Both the position numbers and the translations under genes were made by a program. Below, piece by piece: positions 12,197-23,728 of a stretch of 64,000 nucleotides of DNA (position 1 is its first letter; each line of letters opens with the position of its first letter). Source of the stretch: Penium margaritaceum (taxonomy: Eukaryota > Streptophyta > Zygnematophyceae > Desmidiales > Peniaceae); the NCBI GenBank assembly GCA_023375785.1, contig SZWC01006844.1, forward strand, positions 32,201 through 96,200. The letters run 5' to 3'. The notes beneath the pieces were generated by a model. That model ran no database searches. It had not been told where the DNA came from and saw only the letters and a list, made by a program, of their open reading frames with translations.

Positions 12197-15100
12197 CGCG
12201 CCTGAGTGCGCCAGAGTGCGCTTGAGTGCGCTTGAGTGCGCCTGAATGCGCCTAAGTGTGCCTGACTGCGCCTGAATGCGCCTGTGTCCGCCTGACTGCG
12301 CCTGAGTGCGCCTGAGTGCGCCTAAGTGCGCCTGAGAGCGCCTAAGTGTGCCTGAGAGCCCCTGAGTGCGCCTGAGTACCCATGAGTGTGCCTGACTACG
12401 CCTGACTACGCCTGACAGCGTGTGACTGTGCCTGATTGCGCCTGATTGCACCCTGACTGGGCCTGAGTGGGCCTGAGTGCGCCCAAGTGTACCTGAGTGC
12501 GCCTGAGTGGGCCTGAGTGTGCCTGAGTACGCTTGAGTGCGCCTGAGTGCGCCTGAGTGTGCCTGAGTGCGCCTGACTGCACCTGACTGCGCCTGATTGC
12601 GCCTGACTTCGCCTGACAATGCTTGATTGCACCTGACTGCACCTGCCTGCGCCTGACTGTGCCTGAATACGGCTGACAGTGTCTGACTGCGCCTGACTGC
12701 GCCTGATTGTGCCTGACTGCGCCTGAGTGCATCTGACTGCGCCTGACTGTGCTTGACTGCGCCTGACTGCGCCTGACTACGCCTGACTGCGCCTAACTGC
12801 GCCTGACTACGCCTGACTGTGCCTGACTGCGCCTAACTGCGCCTGACTTCGGATGAAAGTGCCTGAGTGCTCCTGAGTGCGCCTGAGTGCACCAGAGTGC
12901 GCCTGAGTGCGCATGAGTGTCCCTGAGTATGCTTGAGTGCACCTGAGTCCGCTTAAGTGTGCTTGAGTGCCCGAGTGCCCCTGAGTGCCGCTGACTTCAC
13001 CTGATTGCGCCTGACTGCGCCTGACTGCTTCTGAGTGCGCCTGACTGCACCTGAGAGCGCCTGAGTGCACGTGAGTGCGCCTGACTACGCCTGACTGCGC
13101 CTGACTGCATCTGACAGTGGTTGACTGCGCCTAATAGCAACTGACTACACCTGACTGCGCCTGACTGCTCCTGATTGCGCCTGACTGTGCCTCACTACGC
13201 CTAACTGCGCTTGAGAGCACCTGAGTGCGCCTGAGTGTGCCTGAGTGCGCCTTAGTGCGCCTGAGTACGCCTGAGTGCGCCAAAGTGTGCCTGAGTGTGC
13301 ATAACTGCTCTTGAATACACCTGAGTCTGCCTGACTACTCCTGACTGGGCTTGACTGTGCGTGAGTGTGCCTGATTGCGTTTGAGTGCACCTGAGAGCAC
13401 CTGAGTGCGCCTGAGTGCGCCTGAGTGCTCCATAGTGCGCCTGAGTGCGCCTTAGTGCGCCTTAGTGTCCCTGAGTGTGCCTGAGTGCCCCTGACTGCGC
13501 TTGACTACGCCTGACTGCGCCTGATTGCGCCTGACTGCGCCTGACTGCGCCTGAGTGCGCCTTACTGCGCATGACTACGCCTGACTGTGCATGACTATGC
13601 CTGACTGCGCCTGACTGCGCCTGACTGCGCTTGACTGCGCCTGACTGCGCTTGACTGCGCCTGACTGCGCCTGACTTCGCCTGACTAAACCTGACTGGGC
13701 CTGCCTATGCCTGACTGCGCTTGAGACCGCCCGACTGCGCCTGAGTGTGCCTGAGTGGGCCTGAGGAGTCTGAGTGCGCCTCAGGGCACATGAGTACGCT
13801 TGAGTGCGCGTGAGTGTGCCTGAGTGCGCTTGTGTGTGTCTGAGTGCACCTGAGTCTGCATGAAGGCGCATGAGTATGCCTCATTGCGTGTGACTGCGCC
13901 TGACTACGCCTGAGTGCGCCTGAGTGCGCCTGAGTGCGCCCGAGTGCGCCCGAGTGCTCCTGAGTGCGCATGAGTGCGCCTGAGTACGCCTGAGTGCGCC
14001 TGAGTTTGCCTGACTGCGCCTGAATGCACCCGAGTCCGTCTGACTGCGCTTGACTGCGCCTGCCTGCGCGTGAGTGTGCCCGAGTGTGCCTGAGTGCGCC
14101 TGAGAGCGCCAGAGTGCGCCTGAGTATGCCTAAGTGTGCCTGAGTGCGCTTGAGTGCGCCTGAATGCGCTTGAGTGCGCCTGAGAGCCCCTGAGTGCGCT
14201 TGAGTACCCCTGACTGCGCCTGACTACGCCTGACTGCGCCTGACTGCGTCTGACTGTGCCTCACTGGGCCGGAGTACGCCTAACTGCACCTGACTATGCC
14301 TGTTTGCGCCTGACTGCGCGTGACTGTGCCCCACAGTGCCTGAATGCGCCTGACTGCGCTTGACTGCACTTGGCTGTGCTTGAGAGCGCCTGAGTGCGCA
14401 TGAGTGCGCCTGAGTGCCCATGAGTGCGCCTGAGTACGCCTGAGTGCGCCTCACTATGCCTGATTGTGCCTGAGTGAGCCTGAGTTCGCTTAAGTGTGCT
14501 TGTGTGCCCCTGAGTGTGCCTGACTGCGGCTTACTACGTGTGACTTTGCTTGACTGTGCCTTACTACGCCTGACTGTGCCTGAGTGCACCTGAGTGCGCT
14601 TGAGTGCGTCTGAGTGCGTCTAAGTGTGCCTAAGTGCGCCTTAGTGCGCCTCAGTGCGCCTGAGGGTGCCTGAGTTCGCGTGAGTGCGCCTGACTGCGCC
14701 TGACTGCGCCTGACTGCGCCTGACTACGCCTGAGTGTGCCTGACTGCGCCTTACAACGCTTGACTGTGAATGTCTGCGCCTGATTGCGCCTGACTGTGCC
14801 TCATTGCGCCTGACTGCGCGTGACTGCGCCTGAGTGCGCTGGAGTGTGCTTGAGTGCCCCTGACTACGCCTGACTACACCTGGCTGCGCCTAGCTGCACC
14901 TGATTGCGCCTGACTACTCCTGACTGTGCCTAACCGTGCCTTACTGCGCCTGACTGCGCCTGAATGCGCCTGACTGTGCCTGACTGCGCCTGACTGCGCC
15001 TGACTGAGCCTGAGTGCGCCTGACTACACCTGACATCGCCTGACTACGCCTGAGTGCGCGTGACTACGCCTGAATGTGCCTGACTGCTCCTGACTGCGCC

Positions 15101-18100
15101 TAGCTGTGCCTGACTGCTCCTGACTATGCCTGACTGTGTCTGACTGCGCCTGACTGCGCTTGACTGTGCCTGACTGCGCCTGAGAGCGCTTGAATGCGCC
15201 TGATTGCGCCTGAGTGCACCTTAGTGCGCCTGAGTGCGCCTGAGTAGCCTGAGTGCGCCTGAGTGCGCCTGAGTACACATAAGTATTCCTGAGTGTCCCT
15301 AAGTGTGCCTGAGTGCGCCTGAGTCCGCTTACGTGTGCCTGAGTGCCCCTGAGTGGGCGTGACTGCGCCTGACTGTGCCTGACTGCGTGAGACTGCGCCT
15401 GACTTCGCCCGAGTGCGTTTGATTGCGCCTGAGTGCACGTGAGTGCATCTGAGTGCACCTGAGTGTGCCTGAGTGGGCTTGAGTGCGCCTGAGTGTGCCT
15501 GAGGACGCCTGAGTACGCGTACCTGTTCCTGACTGGGCCTGATTGCGCCTGACTGCGCCTGACTTCGCCAAACTGCGCCTGACTGCGCCTGACGGCGCCT
15601 GACTGCACATGTCTGCGCCTGATTACCCTTGACTGTGCCTGATTGCGCCTGATTGCGCCTGACTGTGCCTGACTGCGCCTGAATGCGCCTGACTACGCCT
15701 GACTACGCCTGACTGCGCCTGAGTGTACCTGAGTGCGCCTGAGTGCGCCTGAGTGCACCTAACTGTGCCTGACTGCGCCTAAGTACGCCTGTCTGCGCTT
15801 GAGTGCGCCTAACTCTACCTGACCGGGCCTCACTGCGCCTCACTACGCCTGACTACGCCATACTGCGCCTGCGTTCTCCTTACTGCGCCTGACTGCGCCT
15901 GAGTGTGCCTGAGTGCGCATGATTGCACCTGAGTACACCTGAGTGCGCCTGAGTACGCCTGAGTGCTCCTGAGTGCGCCTGAGTGCGCCTGAGTGCGCGT
16001 GAGTGCGCCTGAGTTGTGCCTGAGTGTGCCTGAGTGCGCCTGAGTACGCATGACTGCGCATGATTGTGCCTGACTGCGCCAGACTGCGCTTGACTGTGCC
16101 TGACTGTGCCTGACTACGCCTCACTGCGCTTGACTTCGCCTGACTGCACCTGACTGCGCCTGCGTGCGCCTGAGTGCGCTTGAGTGCACCCGTTTGCGCT
16201 CGAGTGCGCCTTAGTGCGCATTAGTGTGCCTGACTGCGCCTGACTGCGCCTGACTGCGCCAGAGTGCGACTGCGTGCGCCTGAGTGCGCCTGAGAGTGCC
16301 TGAGTGCGCCTAAGTGCGCCTAAGTGCGCCTGCGTGCGCCTGAATACACCTGAGTGCGCCTAAGTGGGCCTGAGTGTGCTTGAGTGTGCATGATTGCCCC
16401 TGAGTGCGACTTAGTCCCCCTGACTACGCCTGACTGCACCTCACTGCGCCTGATTGCGTCTGACTACGCCTAACTGCGCCTGAGTGCGCCTGACTGCGCC
16501 TGATTGTGCCTGACTACGCCTGACTGCGCCTGACTGCCCCTGACTACGCCTGACTGCGCCTGCCTGCTCTTGACTGCGCCTGACTGCGCTTGACTGCGCC
16601 TGACTGCGCCTGACTACGTCTGATTGCGCCTGAGAGCACTTGAGTACGCCTGAGTGTGCCTGAGTGTGCCTGAGTGCGCCTGAGTGCGCCTGCGTACGCC
16701 TGAGTGCGCCTGAGTGTGCCTGACTACACCTCAATGTGCCTACGTCCGCCTCACTGCGCCTGACTGCACCTTAATGCACCTGAGTGCGCCTGAGTGCGCC
16801 TGAGTGCGCCTGAGAGCGCCTGAGTACGCCTGACTGCGCCTGAGTGCGCTTGAGAGCGCCTGAGTGCGCCTGAGTACGCTTGAGTGCGCCTGAGAGCGCT
16901 TGAGTGCGCCTGATTGCACCAGACTATGCTTGAGTGCGCTTGAGTGCACCTGAGTGCGCCTGAGTGCGCCTGAGTGCGCCTGAGTGCGCATGAGTGCGCC
17001 TGAGTGTGCTTGACTGCGCCTGAATGCGCCTGTGTCTACCTGACTGCACCTGACTTCGCGTGACTGTGCTTGAGTGCGCCTGAGTGTGCCTAAGTGCGCC
17101 TGAGAGCACCTGAGTGTGCTTGAGTGCGCCTGAGTACCCCTGAGTGAGCCTGACTACGCCTCACTTTGCCTGACAGCGTGTGACTATGCCTGATTACGCC
17201 TGATTGCACCCTGACTTGGCCTGAGTGCGCGTAAGTGTGCCTGATTCTGCCTCAGTGCGCCTGAGTGCGCCTGAGTGTGCGTGAGTGCGCGTGACTGCGC
17301 CTGAGTGCGCTTGAGTGTGCCTGAGTACGCGTGACTGCACCTGACTGCGCCTGATTGCGCCTGACTGCACCTGACTGCGCCTGACAATGCTTGATTGCAC
17401 CTGACTGCACCTGCCTGCGCCTGACTGCGCCTGACTGCGGCTGACTGTGCCTGACTGCGCCTGACTGCGCCTGAATGCACCTGACTGCGCCTGAATGCAC
17501 CTGACTGCGCCTGACTGTGCTTGACTGCGCTTGACTGCGCCTGACTACGCCTCACTGCGCTTGACTGCACCTGACTGTGGCTGACTGTGCCTGACTGCGC
17601 TTGACTGCGCCTGATTGCGCGTGACTGCGCCTAAGAGTGCCTGAGTCTGCCTGAGTGCACCTGAGTGCACCACAGTGCGCCTGAGTGCGCGTGAGTGCGC
17701 CTGAGTGTGCCTGACTGTGCCTAAGTCCGCTTAAGTAATCCTGAGTGCCCCTAAGTGAGCTGACTGCACCTGACTACGCCTTACTGCGTGTGACTGTGCT
17801 TGACTGGGCCTGACTGTGCCTGACTATGCCTGATTGTGCCTGAGTGCGCCTGAGTGACTCTGAGTGCGCCTAAGTGTACCTGAGTGTGCCTGAGTGCGCC
17901 TGAGGGCGCCTGAGTGCGCCTGAGTGTGCCTGACTGTGCCTGACAGCGCCTGAGTGCGCGTGATTGCGCCTGACTGCGCCTGAGTGCGCCTGACTGCGCC
18001 TGACTGCGCCTTACTGCGCCTGACTGCGCCTGACTGCACCTGACCATGCCTGACTGCGCCTGACTGCGCCTGATTGCGCCTAACTGCACTTCACTGCGCC

Positions 18101-19880
18101 TGTGTGCACGTGAGTGCGCCTGAGTGCGCCTGAATGTGCATGAGTGCGCCTGAGTGTGCTTGAGTGCGACTGAGTGTGCCTCAGTGCGCGTGAGTGCGCC
18201 TGAATTGTGCCTGAGTGCGCGTGAGTGCGCCTGACTGCGCCTGACTGCGCCTGACTACGCCTGACTGCGCCTGACTGCGCCTGACTGCGCCTGACAGCAC
18301 CTGACTGCGCCTGACTGTGCTTGACTACGCTTGACTGCGCCTGACTGCGCCTGACTGCGCCTGACTGCGCCTGACTGCGCTTGACTGCGCCTGAGTGGGC
18401 TTGACTGCTCCTGACTGCGCCTGGGTGCGCCTGAGTGCGCCTGAGTGCGCCTGAGTGCGCCCGAGTGTCCCTAAGTGCCCCTGAGTGCGCCTAATTGCGG
18501 TTGACTGCGCCTGACTGCGTCTGACTGCGTCTGACTGTACCTGAATGCGCCTGAGTGCGCCTGACTGCGCTTGACTATGCCTGACTGCACCGGACTGCAC
18601 CTGACAGCGCTTGACTGCGCCTAACTGCAACTGACTGCGCCTGACTGCGCCTGACTGCTCCTGACTGCGCCTGACTGCGCCTTACTGCGCCTAACTGCAC
18701 CTGAGACCACCTGAGTGCGCCTGATTGTGCCTGACTGTGCCTGACTGCTCCTGAGAGCGCCTGAGTGCGCATGAGTGCGCCTGAGCTTGCCTGAGTGCGC
18801 CAGAAGGCGCCTGAGTGCGCCTGAGTGTGCCTGAGTGCGCCTGAGTCCGCTAAATTGTGCCTGAGTGCCCCTGAGTGCGCCTGACTTCACCTGACTGCGC
18901 TTGATTGTGTGTGCCTGTGCCTGACTGCACATGATTGCGCTTGAGTGCGCGTCAGTGCGCCTGAGTGCGCCTGAGTGCGCCTGAGTGCGCTTGAGTGCGC
19001 TTGACTGTGCCTGAAAGCGATTAAGTGCACCTGAGTGTACCTGAGTGCGCCTTACTGTGCTTGACTACGCCTGATTGCGCCTGACTGCGCCTCACTGTGC
19101 CTAACTGCGCCTCACTGTGCCTGACTGCGCTTGAGTGTGCCTGAGTGGGCCTGAGTGCGCCTAAGTGTGCCTGACTGCGCTTGAGTGCGCCTGAGCGCGC
19201 CTAAGTGCGCCTGAGTGCGCCTGAGTGTGCCTCACTGCGCCTGACTGCGCCTCACTCCGCCCAACTGCGCCCGGGTGCGCGTGACTGTACCCGAGTGCGC
19301 CTGAGTGCGCCTGAGTGTGCTTGAGTGTGCCTGAGTGCGCCAGAGTGCACCTAAATGCGCCTGAGTGCGCCCGAATGTGCCTGAGTGCGCCTGAGTGTGC
19401 CTAAGTGTGCCTGAGTTCGCCTCAGTTCCCTTGAGTGCCCCTGACTGGGCCTGACTGCGCCTGACTGCGCCTGACTGCGTCTGACTGCGTCTGAATCCGT
19501 CTGACTGCGCCTGACTGCACCTGAGTGCGCCTGAGTGCGCCTGACTACGCCTGATTGTGCCTGACTGCGCCTGACTGCGCCTGACTGCACCTGACTACGC
19601 CTGACTGTGCCTGACTGCGCCTGACTGCGTCTGACTGCGCCTGACTGCGCTTGACTGTGCTTGACTGCGCCTGAGATCGCTTGAGTCCGCCTGAGTGCGC
19701 CTGAGTGCACCTTAGTGCACCTGAGTCTGCCTGAGTGCGCGTGAGTACGCCTGAGTGCACCTGAGGATGCATGATTACGCCTAAGTGTGCCAGAGTGTGC
19801 TTGAGTGTGCCTGAGTGCGCCTGCGTCCGCTTAAGTGTGCCTGAGTGTCCCTGAATGCGCTTGACTGCGCTTGACTGTGC

Positions 19881-19885
19881 CTGAC
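19881..19885 (+). other. Target site duplication, left copy (CTGAC)
   Basis: The five bases CTGAC directly before the 5' LTR match the five bases after the 3' LTR at 23729-23733. The sequence is part of the satellite unit, so a match has an elevated chance rate, but the exact fit at both LTR ends supports a true integration. Confidence 0.8.
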
Positions 19886-20868
19886 TGTCGGAATCTATAT
19901 CAAGAACCACACGGCTCAACCAGGGCTCTCCTGGTGTAACCCAACTCTCCCCGGTACGCCCACCCAACCGGAAAAGGAAAATCCAGACGGATCCCGGTTC
20001 ATCTCTCGTGCCCTGCTGACCGAACGGTTCGGAAGGCATAATCAATCTGAGTCCTCTGGTCTGACCATCCAGCCGTCCGAACACACCACGTCCAACGCCA
20101 ACGGACCTCCGACACCACGTATCGTCCAGCAAGAGCAGCCGACAGCAGCCCTGCTCCCTGGACTGTTCCCCGTGGCAACATCCAAGGATCGGCAGAAGAA
20201 GCACGTCCTCCGCCTAACATGGGAGGACTCCCAAGAGCACAAGACAAAGTGGAACCGCACCGCTCCCTCGCACCGCGCAGACACAGCAGCTGCAGCAACA
20301 GCACAATGGCGGCTCCGGCTTCATGTCTCACACCGTCCACCCTGACGGGTGTAGACACCTGTAATCTAGTTCCTAGACTAGTACTAATAGTAGTAGGATC
20401 CATGTACTCATTTGCCTTAGCTATCACTTGTCAGTCAATTCCTCCGCAATATCCATCATCATCAATTGCCTCCGCTCAATTGCCGCTTCTCGCTTCATCG
20501 CCTTCATCACACTGATCATTGACTCCGCTCAGAGCCATCTATCAGTTCCGCAACCATCATCAAGTCCAGAACTGTTGTCTGATGACCTGTGTTTCACACT
20601 CCTTGGAGTATCCATTCACCAAGGAGCCCGAACCGCGGGAGCCCGCCGTCAAGGCGCTTCGCCTGTCAGCATCACTTCCTCACTATCAGTGTCTCTCTTG
20701 ATCACTCATACTCAGCGCTTCGTCGCTCCCGCTCCTCGCGCCACTCTCTCCTGTCGGTATACTTCTGGTCCTGCTGTGACGTCATCCTCCGTCAGCCTCT
20801 CGCACCTTCGTGGTTGCTTCCGCGCCACCTCCTCCTCTGCCTATTCCAGTACTCTCATTTTCCTGACA
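19886..20868 (+). repeat. 5' LTR of the non-autonomous element
   Basis: 983 bp, beginning TGTCGGAATC and ending TTCCTGACA. It is nearly identical to 22742-23728. Differences include C/T changes near 20003, one or two short indels near 20427-20440 and a 3-bp indel near 20580. No clear TATA box was found. An 8-bp perfect hairpin (CTCCTTGG ... CCAAGGAG) lies at 20599-20626. Confidence 0.93.
20599..20626 (+). other. LTR hairpin CTCCTTGG/CCAAGGAG
   Basis: A perfect 8-bp inverted repeat with a 12-base loop, conserved in the other LTR at 23459-23486. Its position in the last third of the LTR would place it in the transcribed R/U5 part if transcription starts mid-LTR. The function is unknown. Confidence 0.5.
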
Positions 20869-20882
20869 TGGTATCAGAGCCC
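20869..20882 (+). other. Primer binding site, initiator tRNA-Met 3' end
   Basis: TGGTATCAGAGCCC begins at the first base after the 5' LTR. It is the standard plant retrotransposon primer site, complementary to the 3' end of initiator tRNA-Met including the CCA tail (TGG). Confidence 0.93.
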
Positions 20883-20923
20883 AGGGAAAGACCCTGTGAT
20901 CATCATCGCTTTCTTCCGCACCT

Positions 20924-21230
20924 CTGACGCCTGAACCGCCAGGCCAAGCCGCGCCATCTCCGATCGCACCACTGCTCCTCCACGACAGCACAGTCGCTGC
21001 CCCTGCTGCAGACGGTGAAAACGTTGTGTATGGGCACAACGTCGAAACCACTGCAGCCATCCCTCCTTCCTTTTACTGACGCCTGAACCGCCTAACCGCG
21101 TCGCCGATCTAAGCCAGCCACAACGCTGTCAACCCCTTCCTCTTCCGACAACTGGCACAAAAGGGGCTGTGTTTGGGCACAGCCTCAACGCACCAGTAGC
21201 AGCCAGCAGCACAAGCATCCTCTCCCTCAG
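20924..21230 (+). repeat. Leader tandem duplication with paired hairpins
   Basis: Two diverged copies of a roughly 150-bp block lie between the primer site and the ORF. Each opens with CTGACGCCTGAACCGCC (20924-20940 and 21076-21092). Each carries one hairpin: ACGTTGTG/CACAACGT with loop TATGGG (21021-21042), and GGCTGTG/CACAGCC with loop TTTGGG (21165-21184). The stems differ between copies by changes that keep pairing, and the loops are almost the same. Position and structure suit an RNA packaging or dimerisation signal. Confidence 0.7.
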
Positions 21231-21632
21231 CAGCAGCCGTCGCTTTCCCAGCAACAGCACGACAAGCCTGCCGCAGCAGTAATGACATCTTTTGTAATTT
21301 AATAAACTTCTGCCATCCTTCATCATGAGATTCTCTAAAGACAAAGAGGAGGCGCTTGGATGCCTCCTCTTCAGACTCGCAGCCCTCATTGGTTACATCC
21401 CTCGCCTCAACTATAGCTCACTCTCGAGCTCATTTGCTCTAGAATCATTGCGGTTCTCCTGGTTGTCGGATTTCTTCTGGTACCCCTGCCCAAACGAGCA
21501 ACTACCAGGAAGGTTCGATCATCTACGACGTCCAATCAAATCCCTCCTGCACGTGTGACACCATCTTCCTCCCATGAAACTCCCGCCTCTGCAGCAGCTG
21601 CACCTTCCTCCGCATATCATGCCACCAACATC

Positions 21633-23201
21633 ATGACCTTCGAATGTCCTCCATCTCCTTCAGAAGTCCTTTCTCCCTTTCAGGATGATTACCTGGACTA
21701 CTACTACGATGACTACCTCCATCCTGATGAACCATTCTCCTCACCTCAAGATGTCTCCTCCACTGAAGTCCCTGACCCTACCGCCACTATGGGTCTTCTC
21801 CTCTTTTCCGACACTCCAATCTTCTCCCATGAAGAGCTGAACGAGTTCATGCTTCGCAACTACGGCACCTCCATTGACGAAGCCACCACGCAGCAGCCAA
21901 ATACTTCCTCTACCGTCACGCCTCTGCAAATCAAGCTTCCCTCCGCCGATGAAACTGCACCACACTCGTTGTGCTCACCTTCTGTCACCAAGACAACAGA
22001 TCGCTACATCCCACCTGCAAAGCGAGCACAGTTGGTCAATGACACCTCGACCCTGACATCAGCAACTCCTTCCACCATCTCCAACTGCGAAGTCTTCTGT
22101 GAGAAATCTGTACCCTCCAATACTCCCGTTTCACTGCCAGCTGACAAACTTCTCTCTCCACCGATACCCACTCTACCAAGTCCTTTCACTTCCTCAGCAG
22201 ATGTGACAGCACTACCATCTGCCCCTGCAATTCCTCCTGGTTTCTCCCAGACAACATCCCCTCCTACAACACCACAGGATGACATGATTCACTCAAACAC
22301 TTGCATTGCTTCTCCTCCCTCAGCAAACTTGTCCCGCAGTTGTCAGACAACTTCTCATCTGCCTTCAAACGCTCTTGAAGATCTGGCAGCTGAAATCTCT
22401 GTGATCTCACCAGTGCCATCATCAAGTCATCTGCCATCTACAGGACCACCAAGTGCAATTACTCCCGTGTCTCAGCTCGAGTCCATCTGGCCATCACCCC
22501 TTAACCCTTCTGTCATTCAACTCTCCGAATTGATGGCATGCCTGCTGCCAGAACCAACCTCTCTGCCAACATCACTTGAGTCCTTTCTCCTCCCTCCGGC
22601 TCTCCAAAGCATCACGCCTCCATCACAGCACTCACCCCTCTGGAACCCTATCACCTCTGCCCAGCTGCTGCCACTGTGTTATCAGCCTCCCTGGTCACTT
22701 CTTCGTTTCTTTCTTGCAAGCCGTGTGCTCTTGAAGGGGGCTGTCGGAATCTATATCAAGAACCACACGGCTCAACCAGGGCTCTCCTGGTGTAACCCAA
22801 CTCTCCCCGGTACGCCCACCCAACCGGAAAAGGAAAAGCCAGACGGATCCCGGTTCACCTCTCGCGCCCTGCTGACCGAACGGTTCGGAAGGCATAATCA
22901 ATCTGAGTCCTCTGGTCTGACCATCCAGCCGTCCGAACACACCACGTCCAACGCCAACGGACCTCCGACACCACGTATCGTCCAGCAAGAGCAGCCGACA
23001 GCAGCCCTGCTCCCTGGACTGTTCCCCGTGGCAACATCCAAGGATCAGCAGAAGAAGCACGTCCTCCGCCTAACATGGGAGGACTCCCAAGAGCACAAGA
23101 CAAAGTGGAACCGCACCGCTCCCTCGCACCGCGCAGACACAGCAGCTGCAGCAACAGCACAATGGCGGCTCCGGCTTCATGTCTCACACCGTCCACCCTG
23201 A
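21633..23201 (+). CDS. Ser/Pro/Thr-rich element ORF, unknown function
   Basis: I do not recognise this protein. The frame is open from a GTG at 21555. The first ATG that suits a eukaryotic start is at 21633, giving 522 residues. About 370 residues come from the internal region; the rest is read-through into the 3' LTR, ending at a stop at 23199-23201. Near the N terminus is an acidic, tyrosine-rich patch (DYLDYYYDDYLHPDEPF). At about residues 130-137 is RYIPPAKR, which resembles the YIPP-type motif of Ded1/DDX3 N termini; this may be chance. Most of the rest is disordered-looking Ser, Pro and Thr with short hydrophobic stretches. No CCHC knuckle, DSG protease or polymerase motif is present. 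A second, 77-residue ORF (21325-21558) lies just upstream in another frame. It may be a degenerate gag, a novel accessory protein or non-coding sequence. Confidence 0.45.
   Translation: MTFECPPSPSEVLSPFQDDYLDYYYDDYLHPDEPFSSPQDVSSTEVPDPTATMGLLLFSDTPIFSHEELNEFMLRNYGTSIDEATTQQPNTSSTVTPLQIKLPSADETAPHSLCSPSVTKTTDRYIPPAKRAQLVNDTSTLTSATPSTISNCEVFCEKSVPSNTPVSLPADKLLSPPIPTLPSPFTSSADVTALPSAPAIPPGFSQTTSPPTTPQDDMIHSNTCIASPPSANLSRSCQTTSHLPSNALEDLAAEISVISPVPSSSHLPSTGPPSAITPVSQLESIWPSPLNPSVIQLSELMACLLPEPTSLPTSLESFLLPPALQSITPPSQHSPLWNPITSAQLLPLCYQPPWSLLRFFLASRVLLKGAVGIYIKNHTAQPGLSWCNPTLPGTPTQPEKEKPDGSRFTSRALLTERFGRHNQSESSGLTIQPSEHTTSNANGPPTPRIVQQEQPTAALLPGLFPVATSKDQQKKHVLRLTWEDSQEHKTKWNRTAPSHRADTAAAATAQWRLRLHVSHRPP
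22733..22741 (+). other. Polypurine tract
   Basis: GAAGGGGGC directly abuts the TGTCGG start of the 3' LTR. This is the expected position of the plus-strand primer of LTR retrotransposons. Confidence 0.8.
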
Positions 23202-23728
23202 CGGGTGTAGACACCTGTAATCTAGTTCCTAGACTAGTACTAATAGTAGTAGGATCCATGTACTCATTTGCCTCAGCTATTCACTCGTCAGTCGATTCCT
23301 CCGCAATATCCTTCATCATCAATTGCCTCCGCTCAATTGCCGCTTCTCGTTTCATCGCCTTCATCACACTGATCATTGACTCCGCTCACAGCCATCTATC
23401 AGTTCCGCAACCATCATCAAGTCCAGAACTGTTGTCTGATCCTCACCTGTGTTTCACACTCCTTGGAGTATCCATTCACCAAGGAGCCCGAACCGCGGGA
23501 GCCCGCCGTCAAGGCGCTTCGCCTGTCAGCTTCACTTCCTCACTATCAGTGTCTCTCTTGATCACTCATACTCAGCGCTTCGTCGCTCCCGCTCCTCGCG
23601 CCACTCTCTCCTGTCGGTATACTTCTGGTCCTACAGTGACGTCATCCTCCGTCAGCCTCCCGCACCTTCGTGGTTGCTTCCGCGCCACCTCCTCCTCTAC
23701 CTATTCCAGTACTCTCATTTTCCTGACA
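22742..23728 (+). repeat. 3' LTR of the non-autonomous element
   Basis: 987 bp, from TGTCGG to CTGACA, near-identical to the 5' LTR. It is followed at once by CTGAC and the decamer satellite. Minus-strand open frames inside both LTRs are the same sequence twice and are not supported as genes. Confidence 0.93.

Larger units (their letters stand above)
2706..19885 (+). repeat. 10-bp satellite array, left arm part 1
   Basis: A tandem array of about 1,700 decamers. Two main types alternate in runs: TGCGCCTGAC and TGCGCCTGAG. The register is held for kilobases, with occasional 9-, 11- or 12-bp units. Common variants are TGTGCC, TGCACC, TACGCC, GCTTGA and GCCTAA, all transitions. Minus-strand open frames (peptide AQSGAVRRSQ from the C type, AHSGALRRTQ from the G type) are produced by the stop-free unit. 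No gene, RNA or promoter is visible apart from the sub-features listed separately. Confidence 0.95.
19886..23728 (+). mobile_element. Non-autonomous LTR retrotransposon
   Basis: A 3,843-bp element with 983- and 987-bp LTRs, both starting TGTCGG and ending CTGACA. A 5-bp target duplication CTGAC flanks it. A primer binding site directly abuts the 5' LTR and a purine-rich tract directly precedes the 3' LTR. The 1.87-kb internal region has no zinc knuckle, protease, integrase or reverse transcriptase motif that I can find. It holds a long leader with a duplicated hairpin block and a Ser/Pro/Thr-rich ORF. The LTRs differ at only around 2% of positions by eye, so insertion is fairly recent. It presumably depends on enzymes from another copia-type element; the 48737-51481 element has a different LTR start and is not an obvious partner. 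Confidence 0.9.

Noticed and set aside
2814-19710. Dozens of minus-strand open frames of 60-260 residues in the left arm
   Set aside because: They are translations of the stop-free decamer. All frames give the same peptide, starts are arbitrary, and there is no codon bias or domain.
19999-20427. Minus-strand 142-residue ORF (and its twin at 22855-23259)
   Set aside because: Lies wholly inside both LTRs, antisense to the element, with no recognisable domain.
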